This document shows positions 52,960-61,066 of a DNA stretch of 64,000 nt, piece after piece (within the stretch, counting starts at the first letter, position 1; every line of letters begins with the position of its first letter). Made by a program: the position numbers and the translations under genes. Below the pieces are notes generated by a model that made no database searches, had not been told where the DNA came from, and worked only from the letters and a program-made list of their open reading frames with translations. Source of the DNA: Janibacter endophyticus (GTDB lineage Bacteria; Actinomycetota; Actinomycetes; Actinomycetales; Dermatophilaceae); contig NZ_JAFEJG010000004.1 of the NCBI RefSeq assembly GCF_016888335.1, forward strand, positions 2,294,001 through 2,358,000, given 5' to 3'.

Positions 52960-54560
52960 TGCGTCTGCTGCCCGCCGGCTCGGCCGCCGTCCTCGCCGAG
53001 GTCGGCTCCCTCGCCGAGAGCCGGGCGCTGCACGCCGCGCTGGCCGCCGAGGTCGAGGGCGGCGGGCTGCCCGGGGTCCTCGACCTCGTCCCGGCGGCCC
53101 GGACCGTCATCGTCACCTTCGACCCGCGGGTCACGACGACGAAGGGGGTGGCCGGCCGGGTCGCCGCTGTCGCCGGCGCCCTCGGCCGGCCCACGGGGTC
53201 GGGGCCGGCCCGGACCCACGAGCTCTCCGTGGTCTACGACGGCGCGGACCTCACGGTCGTCGCCGCGTCCCTCGGCATGTCCGTCGAGGAGGTCGTGGAG
53301 CGCCACGCCAGCACCTCGTGGGAGGTCGCCTTCGCCGGCTTCGCCCCGGGTTTCGGTTACCTCGCCGGGGACGACTCGCTCCGAGTTCCCCGGCGGTCCT
53401 CCCCACGGACCGCTGTGCCCGCCGGCTCGGTGGCGCTGGCGGACACGTGGTGCGGCATCTACCCGCGCACCACCCCCGGCGGGTGGCAGCTCGTGGGCCG
53501 CACGGACGCGCCGTTGTGGGACATCGACCGGCTGTCCCCGGCACTCCTCGCGCCCGGGGACAGGGTGCGTTTCGTCCCCGTCGACCACCTGCCGGGGGCG
53601 CTCGAGGACGGCGCCCCGGCACGTGCCCCGGAGGGTCTCGCGCCGGGCGCCCGCCGCGCCGTCGAGGTGCTCGAGGCCGGCCCGCTCGCCACCCTTCAGG
53701 ACCTCGGCCGTCCGGGGTATGCCGCGGTCGGGCTCGGGCGCTCGGGGGCGGCCGATCTCACCTCGCACGCCCTGGCGCTGCGACTCACCGGGTGCGCGAC
53801 CGACGCGGCCACCGTCGAGGTGACCCTGGGCGGTCTCGTGGCCCGGGCCCGCGAGGACCTCCTCGTCGCCGTCACCGGCGCCACGGCAGCGATCACTGTC
53901 GACGGCCGGGCGGTGGCCCCGTCGTCCGTCGTGCGCTGGCCGGGCGGGTCGGTCCTGCGGATCGACCGGCCGGTGCACGGCCTGCGCTCCTACCTCGCGG
54001 TCTCGGGCGGCTGGCTGCGCGACCCCGTCCTCGGGTCGCGCGCCTACGACACCCTCTCGGGGACGGGCCCGGCGCCGCTGCGCCCGGGCGACGTCCTCGC
54101 CGCCGGTGAGGCGGGCACCGACGTCCGGCTCGCCGTCGACCACGCGGCGACCGGACCGGCCGATCCCCGGCGGCTCGTCGCTGCGCCCTCCGTGCTCTTC
54201 GTGGAGCCGGGCCCGCGGGCGGACTGGTTCACCGACGCCGCCTGGCAGGCCCTGACGACCGCGGAGTGGACCGTGACCGCCGACGTCGACCGGGTCGGGG
54301 CGCGGCTGCGCGGACCGGCCCTCGGGCGGGCGGTCACCGACGAGCTGCCGAGCGAAGGCGTGGTGCGCGGCTCGGTCCAGGTGAGCAGCGACGGGCAGCC
54401 CACGCTCTTCCTGAGTGACCACCCGGTGACGGGGGGCTACCCCGTCATCGCGGTGCTCACCGCGGAGTCGTGCGACCGCGCAGCCCAGCTCGTGCCGGGC
54501 GCGCGGGTGCGGCTCAGTCCCGCTGGTGCTCCGGGAGCGCGTCGAGCGCCTCGGCGATGA
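52959..54560 (+). CDS. pxpBC: 5-oxoprolinase subunit B/C fusion protein
   Basis: A 533-residue fusion of PxpB (about residues 1-215) and PxpC (about 225-533). The PxpB part has EVAFAGFAPGFGYLAG and VPAGSVALADTWCGIYPRTTPGGW; the PxpC part opens VLEAGPLATLQDLGRPGY and has SGAADLTSHALALRL. In many bacteria these are separate genes; fused forms are common in actinomycetes. The ATG overlaps the pxpA stop. Its last 47 bp overlap the 3' end of recX on the other strand, giving an Arg/Ala-rich tail. Confidence 0.93.
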   Translation: MRLLPAGSAAVLAEVGSLAESRALHAALAAEVEGGGLPGVLDLVPAARTVIVTFDPRVTTTKGVAGRVAAVAGALGRPTGSGPARTHELSVVYDGADLTVVAASLGMSVEEVVERHASTSWEVAFAGFAPGFGYLAGDDSLRVPRRSSPRTAVPAGSVALADTWCGIYPRTTPGGWQLVGRTDAPLWDIDRLSPALLAPGDRVRFVPVDHLPGALEDGAPARAPEGLAPGARRAVEVLEAGPLATLQDLGRPGYAAVGLGRSGAADLTSHALALRLTGCATDAATVEVTLGGLVARAREDLLVAVTGATAAITVDGRAVAPSSVVRWPGGSVLRIDRPVHGLRSYLAVSGGWLRDPVLGSRAYDTLSGTGPAPLRPGDVLAAGEAGTDVRLAVDHAATGPADPRRLVAAPSVLFVEPGPRADWFTDAAWQALTTAEWTVTADVDRVGARLRGPALGRAVTDELPSEGVVRGSVQVSSDGQPTLFLSDHPVTGGYPVIAVLTAESCDRAAQLVPGARVRLSPAGAPGARRAPRR

Positions 54561-55137
54561 CCTGACGGCTGACCTCGGCGCCGTAGCCCTTGCGGGCGAG
54601 CAGCCCCGCGAGGCGCCGGACCTGGACCTGCCGGTCGAGGCCGTGCAGCGAGCGGAGCTTCTTCTCGACCAGCCCGCGCGCGATCTCGCGCTCCGTGTCG
54701 GGGTCGATGTCGTCGATCACGCCGCGGGCGATCTCGTCGTCCACCCCCTTCGAGCGGAGCTCGTGCTGGAGGGCGCGACGGGCCAGGCCCCGGCCGGACT
54801 GCTTAGACCTCACGAACATCTGTGCGTAGGCCTCGTCATCGACGAGCCCGACCTCCTCGAACCGGTCGAGCACCGCCTCGGCGACGTCATCCGGGCAGCC
54901 CTTGCGCCGCAGGGCCTGGGCGAGCTGGGAGCGCGACTTCGGCGAGCCGGTGAGCTGGCGCAGGACGACCGCCCGAGCCACGGCGTGCGGGTCGGCGTCG
55001 GCATCCTGCGGCTCGGGCGGCGGCGGCCCGTCGGACGTCGGGCGCTGCTCCGGTCGCCCGCCCTGCTCCGCACGCGCGACGGCCGCACGCAGCTCCTCGA
55101 GGGAGGCGCTGCGTGCGGCCGGGTCGTGCTCAGGCAC
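54514..55137 (-). CDS. recX: Regulatory protein RecX
   Basis: Inhibitor of RecA filament growth and activity. The 207-residue protein has an N-terminal 50-residue disordered Pro/Glu-rich segment, then three-helix RecX repeats: ALRRKGCPDDVAEAVLDRFEE, ALQHELRSKGVDDEIA (cited in part) and LLARKGYGAEVSRQVIAEAL. The GTG at 55135-55137 is 20 bp after the recA stop, so it is co-transcribed with recA and shares its damage control. Its 3' end overlaps pxpBC by 47 bp in antisense. Confidence 0.92.
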   Translation of the reverse strand: MPEHDPAARSASLEELRAAVARAEQGGRPEQRPTSDGPPPPEPQDADADPHAVARAVVLRQLTGSPKSRSQLAQALRRKGCPDDVAEAVLDRFEEVGLVDDEAYAQMFVRSKQSGRGLARRALQHELRSKGVDDEIARGVIDDIDPDTEREIARGLVEKKLRSLHGLDRQVQVRRLAGLLARKGYGAEVSRQVIAEALDALPEHQRD

Positions 55138-55157
55138 GGTGATCAGTTGCTGTTCGC

Positions 55158-56225
55158 TCAGAAGTCGACCGGGACGTCGGCGATCTCGGTCGCCTCGACC
55201 GGCTGGACGCCGATGCCGAGCTTGGCCTTGATCTTCGCCTCGATCTCGTCGGCGAGGTCGGGGTTGTCCTTGAGGAAGTTGCGGGCGTTCTCCTTGCCCT
55301 GGCCGAGCTGGTCGCCCTCGTACGTGTACCAGGCACCGGCCTTGCGGACGAAGCCCTGGTCGACACCCATGTCGATGAGGCCACCCTCGCGGGAGATGCC
55401 CTGACCGTAGAGGATGTCGAACTCGGCCTGCTTGAAGGGCGGGGAGACCTTGTTCTTCACGACCTTGACCCGCGTGCGGTTGCCGACGGCGTCGGTGCCG
55501 TCCTTGAGCGTCTCGATGCGGCGGACGTCGAGGCGGACCGAGGCGTAGAACTTCAGCGCCTTGCCACCCGTGGTCGTCTCGGGCGAGCCGAACATCACGC
55601 CGATCTTCTCGCGGAGCTGGTTGATGAAGATCGCCGTCGTGCCGGAGGTGTTGAGGGCACCGGTGATCTTGCGCAGGGCCTGGCTCATGAGGCGGGCCTG
55701 GAGGCCGACGTGGCTGTCGCCCATCTCGCCCTCGATCTCGGCGCGGGGCACGAGCGCCGCGACGGAGTCGATGACGATGATGTCCAGGGCGCCGGAGCGG
55801 ATGAGCATGTCGGCGATCTCGAGGGCCTGCTCACCGGTGTCGGGCTGCGAGACGAGGAGCGCGTCGGTGTCGACACCGAGCTTCTTCGCGTAGTCGGGGT
55901 CGAGGGCGTGCTCCGCGTCGATGAAGGCGGCGATGCCGCCGGCCTTCTGCGCGCTGGCGACCGCGTGGAGCGCGACGGTCGTCTTGCCGCTGGACTCCGG
56001 GCCGTAGATCTCGACGACCCGGCCGCGGGGCAGGCCGCCGATGCCGAGCGCGATGTCGAGGGAGATCGACCCGGTCGGGATGACCGCGATCGGGGGACGG
56101 ACGTCGTCGCCGAGACGCATGACCGCGCCCTTGCCGTGCGACTTCTCGATCTGTCCCATGACGGCGTCGAGGGACTTGAGCTTCTGCTCCTGGAGCTTGG
56201 CGTCGATGGCGGTGACATCAGCCAT
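55158..56225 (-). CDS. recA: Recombinase RecA
   Basis: Strand-exchange protein and SOS co-protease. The 355-residue protein has Walker A GPESSGKT at 75-82, Walker [13 protein letters not shown], the loop 2 region with [20 protein letters not shown] (20 residues) and the usual acidic C-terminus. No intein is present. ATG 56225 has AGAAGGTAGG about 9 nt upstream. It heads a recA-recX operon, with a PafBC-type promoter 88-110 bp upstream and a LexA box further on. Confidence 0.99.
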   Translation of the reverse strand: MADVTAIDAKLQEQKLKSLDAVMGQIEKSHGKGAVMRLGDDVRPPIAVIPTGSISLDIALGIGGLPRGRVVEIYGPESSGKTTVALHAVASAQKAGGIAAFIDAEHALDPDYAKKLGVDTDALLVSQPDTGEQALEIADMLIRSGALDIIVIDSVAALVPRAEIEGEMGDSHVGLQARLMSQALRKITGALNTSGTTAIFINQLREKIGVMFGSPETTTGGKALKFYASVRLDVRRIETLKDGTDAVGNRTRVKVVKNKVSPPFKQAEFDILYGQGISREGGLIDMGVDQGFVRKAGAWYTYEGDQLGQGKENARNFLKDNPDLADEIEAKIKAKLGIGVQPVEATEIADVPVDF

Positions 56226-56312
56226 GTGCGGTACCTACCTTCTGGGTTCTCGTGTCGGGCGCGTCCACCGGCGAACCGGCGCACCATCGGTCTCGTCGTG
56301 CGGTCGGATCAG

Positions 56313-56335
56313 ACGCTAGAGAGCACCACCGACAA
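56313..56335 (-). promoter_or_regulatory. PafBC-type (RecA-NDp) damage-inducible promoter of recA
   Basis: On the minus strand TTGTCGGTG (56335-56327), 8 nt, TAGCGT (56318-56313). This matches the RecA-NDp pattern TTGTCRGTG-N8-TANNNT known from mycobacterial LexA-independent DNA-damage genes and recognised with PafBC. The predicted leader is about 80 nt. Confidence 0.88.
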
Positions 56336-56402
56336 CGATCCGCGGCCGCCGTGAGGCTGTGGATACCGATGTCGCCGGAGCGATCACTGGGGACGACAGT
56401 AG

Positions 56403-56418
56403 CCGAACAGGTGTTCGA
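56403..56418. promoter_or_regulatory. LexA box (SOS operator)
   Basis: CCGAACAGGTGTTCGA differs at one edge base from the actinobacterial SOS box TCGAACAYRTGTTCGA, with the GAAC-N4-GTTC core intact. On the minus strand it abuts TACTGT, a -10 candidate for a distal, LexA-controlled recA promoter. It is 62 bp from the divergent amidotransferase start and may also affect that gene. Confidence 0.88.
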
Positions 56419-56423
56419 GGCGA

Positions 56424-56452
56424 GGTGCGACACGCGGACCGCGTGTCGCACC
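56424..56452. promoter_or_regulatory. 29-bp perfect dyad, unidentified operator
   Basis: GGTGCGACACGCGG (56424-56437), one base, then its exact complement (56439-56452). It lies upstream of the amidotransferase -10, at about -28 to -56 from the predicted start of transcription, and upstream of both recA promoters. A terminator makes little sense between divergent genes. Confidence 0.65.
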
Positions 56453-56467
56453 GTCGGGGTCCCGACC

Positions 56468-56473
56468 TAGCCT
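56468..56473 (+). promoter_or_regulatory. -10 element TAGCCT
   Basis: TAGCCT ends 6 nt before the amidotransferase GTG at 56480. Confidence 0.6.
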
Positions 56474-56479
56474 GGTCGG

Positions 56480-57205
56480 GTGAGGCCCTTCCTGCTGCTC
56501 GCCACCCGCGCCGACGACCCCGCCGCGGACGACGAGTACGCCGGCTTCCTGCGCTACTCCGGGCTCGTCGAGCACCAGCTCGTCCGGCACCGCCTCGAGG
56601 CCGCGCCGCTGGGCGACCTCGACCTCGACGCGTGGAGCGGGATCATCGTCGGTGGCTCCCCCTTCAACGTCTCCGACGAGGCGAAGGGCGAGGTGCAGCG
56701 GCGCGTCGAGGCCGACCTGGCACGGATCGCCCGGCGCGTCGTCGAGGAGGACTTCCCCTTCCTCGGCGCGTGCTTCGGCGTCGGTGTCCTCGGCTCGACC
56801 CACGGCGGGGTCGTCGACCGGACCTTCTCCGAGCCCCCGACCTCGATCGAGATCACCCAGACCGAGGCCGGTCAGAACGACCCGCTCCTGGCGGGGATCC
56901 CCTCGCCCTTCCACGCGATCGTCGGCCACAAGGAGGCCTGCCGGGTCCTCCCGGACGGTGCGACCCTGCTCGCCGCCGGCGCCGCCTGCCCGGTCCAGAT
57001 GTTCCGCATGGGCAAGAACGTCTACGCGACGCAGTTCCACCCCGAGCTCGACGCCGACAGCCTCGAGACCCGGCTCGAGATCTACGCCGGGCAGGGCTAC
57101 TGCGAGCCGGAGGAGGCGATCCACCTCGTCGCCCAGGCCCGCGCCGCCGACGTCTCGTCGGTCAGCCTCGTCCTGCGCAACTTCGTCGGCCGCTACGCCC
57201 GCTGA
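56480..57205 (+). CDS. Class I glutamine amidotransferase (GMP-synthase-like)
   Basis: A 241-residue stand-alone glutaminase domain: nucleophile Cys98 in LGACFGVG, catalytic His and Glu in QFHPELD near residue 186, and the oxyanion segment GIIVGGSPFNV. Free-standing members are annotated as GMP-synthase-like or gamma-glutamyl hydrolase-like; the ammonia acceptor is unknown. It is divergent from recA and shares a control region with a LexA box and a perfect 29-bp dyad, so DNA-damage or stress control is possible. The end is convergent with the ABC permease genes. Confidence 0.88.
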   Translation: MRPFLLLATRADDPAADDEYAGFLRYSGLVEHQLVRHRLEAAPLGDLDLDAWSGIIVGGSPFNVSDEAKGEVQRRVEADLARIARRVVEEDFPFLGACFGVGVLGSTHGGVVDRTFSEPPTSIEITQTEAGQNDPLLAGIPSPFHAIVGHKEACRVLPDGATLLAAGAACPVQMFRMGKNVYATQFHPELDADSLETRLEIYAGQGYCEPEEAIHLVAQARAADVSSVSLVLRNFVGRYAR

Positions 57206-57223
57206 CTCACGACCTCGCAGGTC

Positions 57224-58012
57224 TCAGGAGCGCAGCATCGCCTCGAGTCGTCGTGAGGTGCCCCAGATGCCGAGCGCCCCGAGGGCGACGAGGTACCCGA
57301 CGTGGCCGAGCGTCCCCCAGCCCACCTCGCCGAGCATGAGCGCGCGCTCCAGCGCGACGCCGTGGTACAGCGGGCTGACCTGGACGATCGGCTGCGCCCA
57401 CCCGGGGTAGACCGAGAGCGGGAAGAACGTCGCCGAGAGCACGAACATCGGCTGGACGAAGAAGAAGATCCAGTCGAAGTCGACCCAGCTGCGCATGAAG
57501 GTCGTCGCGAACATCCCGACGCCGGAGAAGGCGAGCCCGATGAAGACCGCCGCCGGCACGCAGAGCCAGGCCCACGGGTTCGTCAGGTCGACGACCCCCA
57601 CGACGGCCGCGACGACGAAGAAGGCGAGCGCGTACAGGCCGCCCCGGATGAGCGACCAGACGACCTCGCCGACCGCGATGTCGCGCGGCCCGACCGGAGT
57701 CGCGAGCATCGCGTCGTAGAGCCGGGCGTACCTCAGCTTGAAGAAGACGTTGAAGGTGCTGTCCATGATCGCGCCGTTCATCGCCGAGCTGGCGAGCAGC
57801 GCCGGCGCGACGAAGACCGCGTACTCCACCTGGCGCCCGGAGTCCGTCGTCACCAGCGGCACGAGCGCCCCGACCCCGATCCCGAGCGAGAAGAGGTAGA
57901 AGACCGGCTCGAGGAAGCCGCTGAGGAAGATCGCCCACTGCCGGCGGAAGGCGATGACGTTGCGTGCGACGACCGTCCGCCAGAGCATCAGGCCAGGGGT
58001 CAGCGAGGTCAT
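57224..58012 (-). CDS. ABC-2 type transporter permease (second permease of the operon)
   Basis: A 262-residue permease with six transmembrane helices of the ABC-2/NodJ type: MLWRTVVARNVIAFRRQW at the N-terminus, YDAMLATPVGPRDIAVGE as the coupling-helix region, and SPLYHGVALERALMLG near the C-terminus. It is the last gene of an ATPase-permease-permease operon and overlaps the preceding permease by ATGA. NodI/NodJ- and daunorubicin-exporter-like systems move drugs, lipids or oligosaccharides outward; the cargo here is unknown. Confidence 0.88.
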   Translation of the reverse strand: MTSLTPGLMLWRTVVARNVIAFRRQWAIFLSGFLEPVFYLFSLGIGVGALVPLVTTDSGRQVEYAVFVAPALLASSAMNGAIMDSTFNVFFKLRYARLYDAMLATPVGPRDIAVGEVVWSLIRGGLYALAFFVVAAVVGVVDLTNPWAWLCVPAAVFIGLAFSGVGMFATTFMRSWVDFDWIFFFVQPMFVLSATFFPLSVYPGWAQPIVQVSPLYHGVALERALMLGEVGWGTLGHVGYLVALGALGIWGTSRRLEAMLRS

Positions 58013-58809
58013 ACGACCAACCTCCGGGTGAACCCCCTTCGGGCGAAGAGGAACCCGCCGACGACGAAGGCGAGGAGCACGACAAGGTGGACCGCCGACA
58101 TCGGGTCGGCCGTCCCGGCCGCCGCGTCCCGCGAGAGCTCGACGCCGTGCCACAGCGGGGTGACCCAGGCGAGCGCCTCGAGCGGGAGCGGCAGCGAGGA
58201 GACCGGGAAGAAGACCCCGGAGAAGAGCATGAGCGGGGTGATGACGATCCGGAAGACGAGGTTGAAGACCCCGTCACCGGACGCCCGCGCCGCGATCCCG
58301 AAGAGCGTCGTCGCGAAGGCGAGCCCGGTGAGCACGCCGACCGGGACGCACAGCGCCGCCCACGGCGAGGTGAACGCCTCGAAGGTGCTCGCGACGAGCA
58401 CGAAGGCGCCGGCCCCGATCGCGCCCTGCAGCGCGATGACGCTGAGGTGCCCGAGGAGAAGGTCTCCGACGGTGAGGGGGGTGGCGAGCATCGAGTGGTA
58501 CATCCGGTTCCACGTGAAGAGCCCGTACACCGGCCAGAGGGACTCGTTCGTCGCGTCGAGCATTCCCTGCACGGCCACCATCGCCGGCGCCACGAAGAGC
58601 AGGTACGGCACGCCGTCGACCCCACCGGAGCTCTCGTCGACGAGCGAGCCGAGCGCCACGCCGAAGGCCAGGACGAAGAGCAGCGGGCTGAGCAGCCGGC
58701 TCATCACCGACCCGAGCCAGGTCCGCCGCCAGACGCGCAGGAAGTACCCGGCCACCCCGCCCACCCGCTGCATCCGGGTCATCGCCGGGCGGACCCCTTC
58801 GGCGGGCAT
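58009..58809 (-). CDS. ABC-2 type transporter permease (first permease of the operon)
   Basis: A 266-residue ABC-2 permease with six hydrophobic helices and the same landmarks as its partner: YHSMLATPLTVGDLLLG and TPLWHGVELSRDAAAG. It pairs with the following permease to form an asymmetric transmembrane dimer. The ATG at 58807-58809 overlaps the ATPase stop by 1 nt (TGATG). A second in-frame ATG, 9 codons later (MTRMQRV), is possible. Confidence 0.88.
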   Translation of the reverse strand: MPAEGVRPAMTRMQRVGGVAGYFLRVWRRTWLGSVMSRLLSPLLFVLAFGVALGSLVDESSGGVDGVPYLLFVAPAMVAVQGMLDATNESLWPVYGLFTWNRMYHSMLATPLTVGDLLLGHLSVIALQGAIGAGAFVLVASTFEAFTSPWAALCVPVGVLTGLAFATTLFGIAARASGDGVFNLVFRIVITPLMLFSGVFFPVSSLPLPLEALAWVTPLWHGVELSRDAAAGTADPMSAVHLVVLLAFVVGGFLFARRGFTRRLVV

Positions 58810-59762
58810 CAGTCGACCAGCGTCCGGCCGGTGAGGTGGAGGAAGACGTCCTCGAGGGTGGATCGGCGCACGAGCGCCGAGAGCGGCTGCAGCCCACGGT
58901 CGGTTGCGATCTCCAGCGCCGCGTCCCCGTGGTCGGCGTAGACGAGCACCCGGTCGGGCAGGGCCTCCACCCGCTCGCCGACGCCCTCGAGCGAGGACAG
59001 GACCGCCGCGTCGGTGTGGTCGGCGTCCCCGTCCAGCGGCAGTCGCAGCTCGAGCACCTCGCGCGTGGAGTAGCGCTCGATGAGCGAGCGCGGTGACCCC
59101 TCGGCGGCGATCTGCCCCTGGTCCATGACGACGAGCCGGTCGCACAGCTGCTCCGCCTCGTCCATGTAGTGCGTCGTGATGATCAGCGTGACGCCCCGCC
59201 GCTTCAGCCGGAAGAGCCGGTCCCACAGCACGTGCCGGGCCTGCGGGTCCAGACCCGTCGTCGGCTCGTCGAGGAGCAGCAGCTCGGGGCTGTTGACCAG
59301 CGAGCGCGCGATGGAGAGGCGCCGCTTCATCCCGCCGGACAGCGGCTCGACCCGGTCCTTGCGCCGCTCCGCGAGCTGGGCGAAGTCGAGCAGCTCGTCC
59401 GTGCGCCCGCGGATCACGCTGCGCGGCAGGCCGAAGAAGCGGCCGTAGACGTGGAGGTTCTCCTCGACGGTCAGCTCCTCGTCGAGATTGTCCTGCTGCG
59501 GGCAGCTGCCGAGCCGCCCCCGGATCGCCGGTCCGTCGGTGTCGGGGTCGAGACCGAAGATGCTCAGCTCGCCACCGGTGCGCGGCGAGGTCGCCGCGAC
59601 CATCCGCATGGTCGAGGACTTGCCGGCACCGTTGGGCCCGAGGAAGCCGAAGGACTCCCCCTTCGCCACGTCGACGTCGATGCCCCTGACCGCGACGAAG
59701 TCCCCGAAGGTCTTCGTCAGCCCGCGTGCTCGGAGGATCTCGGGATCGGCGGCCGTGGTCAC
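58809..59762 (-). CDS. ABC transporter ATP-binding protein (NodI/DrrA-like)
   Basis: A 317-residue ATPase: Walker A GPNGAGKSS near residue 42, Q-loop in SCPQQDNLD, signature LSGGMKRRL, Walker B LLLLDEPTTGLD, and TTHYMDEAEQL with the H-loop. The C-terminal 80 residues (after about 235) are the accessory domain found in DrrA-type exporters. It heads the exporter operon and drives the two permeases. GTG 59762 has TAGCGT 8 nt upstream. Confidence 0.93.
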   Translation of the reverse strand: MTTAADPEILRARGLTKTFGDFVAVRGIDVDVAKGESFGFLGPNGAGKSSTMRMVAATSPRTGGELSIFGLDPDTDGPAIRGRLGSCPQQDNLDEELTVEENLHVYGRFFGLPRSVIRGRTDELLDFAQLAERRKDRVEPLSGGMKRRLSIARSLVNSPELLLLDEPTTGLDPQARHVLWDRLFRLKRRGVTLIITTHYMDEAEQLCDRLVVMDQGQIAAEGSPRSLIERYSTREVLELRLPLDGDADHTDAAVLSSLEGVGERVEALPDRVLVYADHGDAALEIATDRGLQPLSALVRRSTLEDVFLHLTGRTLVD

Positions 59763-59773
59763 GAGGGGTGACG

Positions 59774-60514
59774 CTATCCCGCGCGGCGGTACCGGAGGAA
59801 CAGGAAGTCCTCGGCCTCGTACGCCGCGGTCAGGCGCACCCCCTCGACCTCCGGCAGGGTCGCGCCCGCCGTGATCCGGCTCGTCTCGCCGCCGCCGGCG
59901 ACCCGCGGCGAGAGCGCGAGGCACAGCTCGTCGACGAGGCCGGCTGCGTAGAGCGTCCCGAGGATCTGCGGTCCCCCTTCGCTGAGCACCCGGGTCAGCC
60001 CGAGCCCGGCGAGGTGGCCGACGACGACCCCCATGTCGACGTCGGTCTCGCCGGCGACGAGGACGTCGGCCACCTCCTCCGCGGCCGCCACCCGGTCCGC
60101 GTGGGCCAGCCCCGTCGTCACGACGATCGGTCGCTCCGGCGCCTCGGTGAAGGCGCTCGACGTGAGGTCGAGATCGACCCTGCGACTCACGACGGCCAGC
60201 CGCGGGTGCGCGAGCGGCCGGTCGCCCCGGTGCTCGCGATCCTTGGCGCGGGTACGCACGGGCCCGTAGCCCTCGGCGCGCACCGTCGCGGCACCGACGA
60301 GGAGGACGTCGGAGAGCGAGCGCAGGAGGAGCAGCAGGTCGAAGTCCACCGGTCCGGTGAGATCACCGACGCGTCCCTCGAGGACGGCCGCGCCGTCGAC
60401 GCTCGAGACCATGTTGGCCCGGACGAAGGGGGTGCCGCCGCCGGGGTATGCGTACTCGACCCCGGCCTCGACGGAGGGTGAAGGGGCGGGCAGCAGGCGG
60501 CGCAGGATGGGCAT
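59774..60514 (-). CDS. RibD C-terminal domain protein (pyrimidine/dihydrofolate-reductase-like)
   Basis: A 246-residue NADPH-dependent reductase of the RibD C-terminal/DHFR-like fold: VRANMVSSVDGAAVL at the start of the fold, VGAATVRAEGYGPVR, and VLSEGGPQILGTLYAAGLVDEL. Free-standing members without the deaminase domain are common in actinomycetes and are not shown to make riboflavin. AAGGAG about 5 nt before the ATG at 60512-60514 is a clear ribosome-binding site. It lies 22 bp after a flavin-reductase-like gene on the same strand. Confidence 0.87.
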   Translation of the reverse strand: MPILRRLLPAPSPSVEAGVEYAYPGGGTPFVRANMVSSVDGAAVLEGRVGDLTGPVDFDLLLLLRSLSDVLLVGAATVRAEGYGPVRTRAKDREHRGDRPLAHPRLAVVSRRVDLDLTSSAFTEAPERPIVVTTGLAHADRVAAAEEVADVLVAGETDVDMGVVVGHLAGLGLTRVLSEGGPQILGTLYAAGLVDELCLALSPRVAGGGETSRITAGATLPEVEGVRLTAAYEAEDFLFLRYRRAG

Positions 60515-60536
60515 GGCTCTCCTTGTCGTGCGACGC

Positions 60537-61046
60537 TCAGGCGTCATGGCCGGGGTCGAGGTCCTGGACGTCCGCGAAGGCGAGGGTCTCCCCCTTCGCC
60601 TCCCCGACGGTGACCGGGGCGAGGAGGTGACCCGTGTGGTCGCCGAGGTCGTGGCGGGCGAGGATCTCGCCCACGAACCGGCGGGGGCAGTCGTCGAGGA
60701 GCGGGACGCCGCCGGGACCGGGCGTCCACGCGACGCGCGAGAGCTTGTCGACCTCGTCGCCGGTCTCGCTGCCGAAGAGCTCGGCGAGGTCGTGGCGGTC
60801 GGCCGGCACGAGGTGCACCGCGAGATGCGTCGCGGCGAGCGCGACGCCGTGGGTGTGGTTAGCCTGGGAGAGGCACACGAGCAGGCGGGGCGGGTCGATG
60901 CTGCTCTGGGTGGCGAAGCCGACGAGGCAGCCCGAGGTCTCGCCCTCCGCCGCGGTCGTCACGACGTAGACGGGGTAGTCGAGTCCCTCGACGAAGGGGG
61001 TGAATGCCTCCTCGTCGAGGTGGTCGGCTGCATCGTGCCTGGTCAC
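60537..61046 (-). CDS. Flavin reductase-like FMN-binding protein
   Basis: A 169-residue split-barrel flavin reductase domain: YPVYVVTTAAEGETSGCLVG, PPRLLVCLSQANHTHG and HLAVHLVPADRHDLAELFG match the FMN-binding family that supplies reduced flavin to monooxygenases or reduces other substrates. No partner oxygenase is nearby. It is co-directional with the RibD-like gene, 22 bp away, and divergent from the DisA-domain gene. The GTG at 61044-61046 is used; no strong ribosome-binding site is seen. Confidence 0.87.
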   Translation of the reverse strand: MTRHDAADHLDEEAFTPFVEGLDYPVYVVTTAAEGETSGCLVGFATQSSIDPPRLLVCLSQANHTHGVALAATHLAVHLVPADRHDLAELFGSETGDEVDKLSRVAWTPGPGGVPLLDDCPRRFVGEILARHDLGDHTGHLLAPVTVGEAKGETLAFADVQDLDPGHDA

Positions 61047-61066
61047 AGGTGGCAGGATCGCACGGC

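Noticed and set aside
56424-56452. The 29-bp dyad as a transcription terminator
   Set aside because: It lies between two divergent genes, immediately upstream of a -10 element, where no transcript needs to end; an operator is the better reading.
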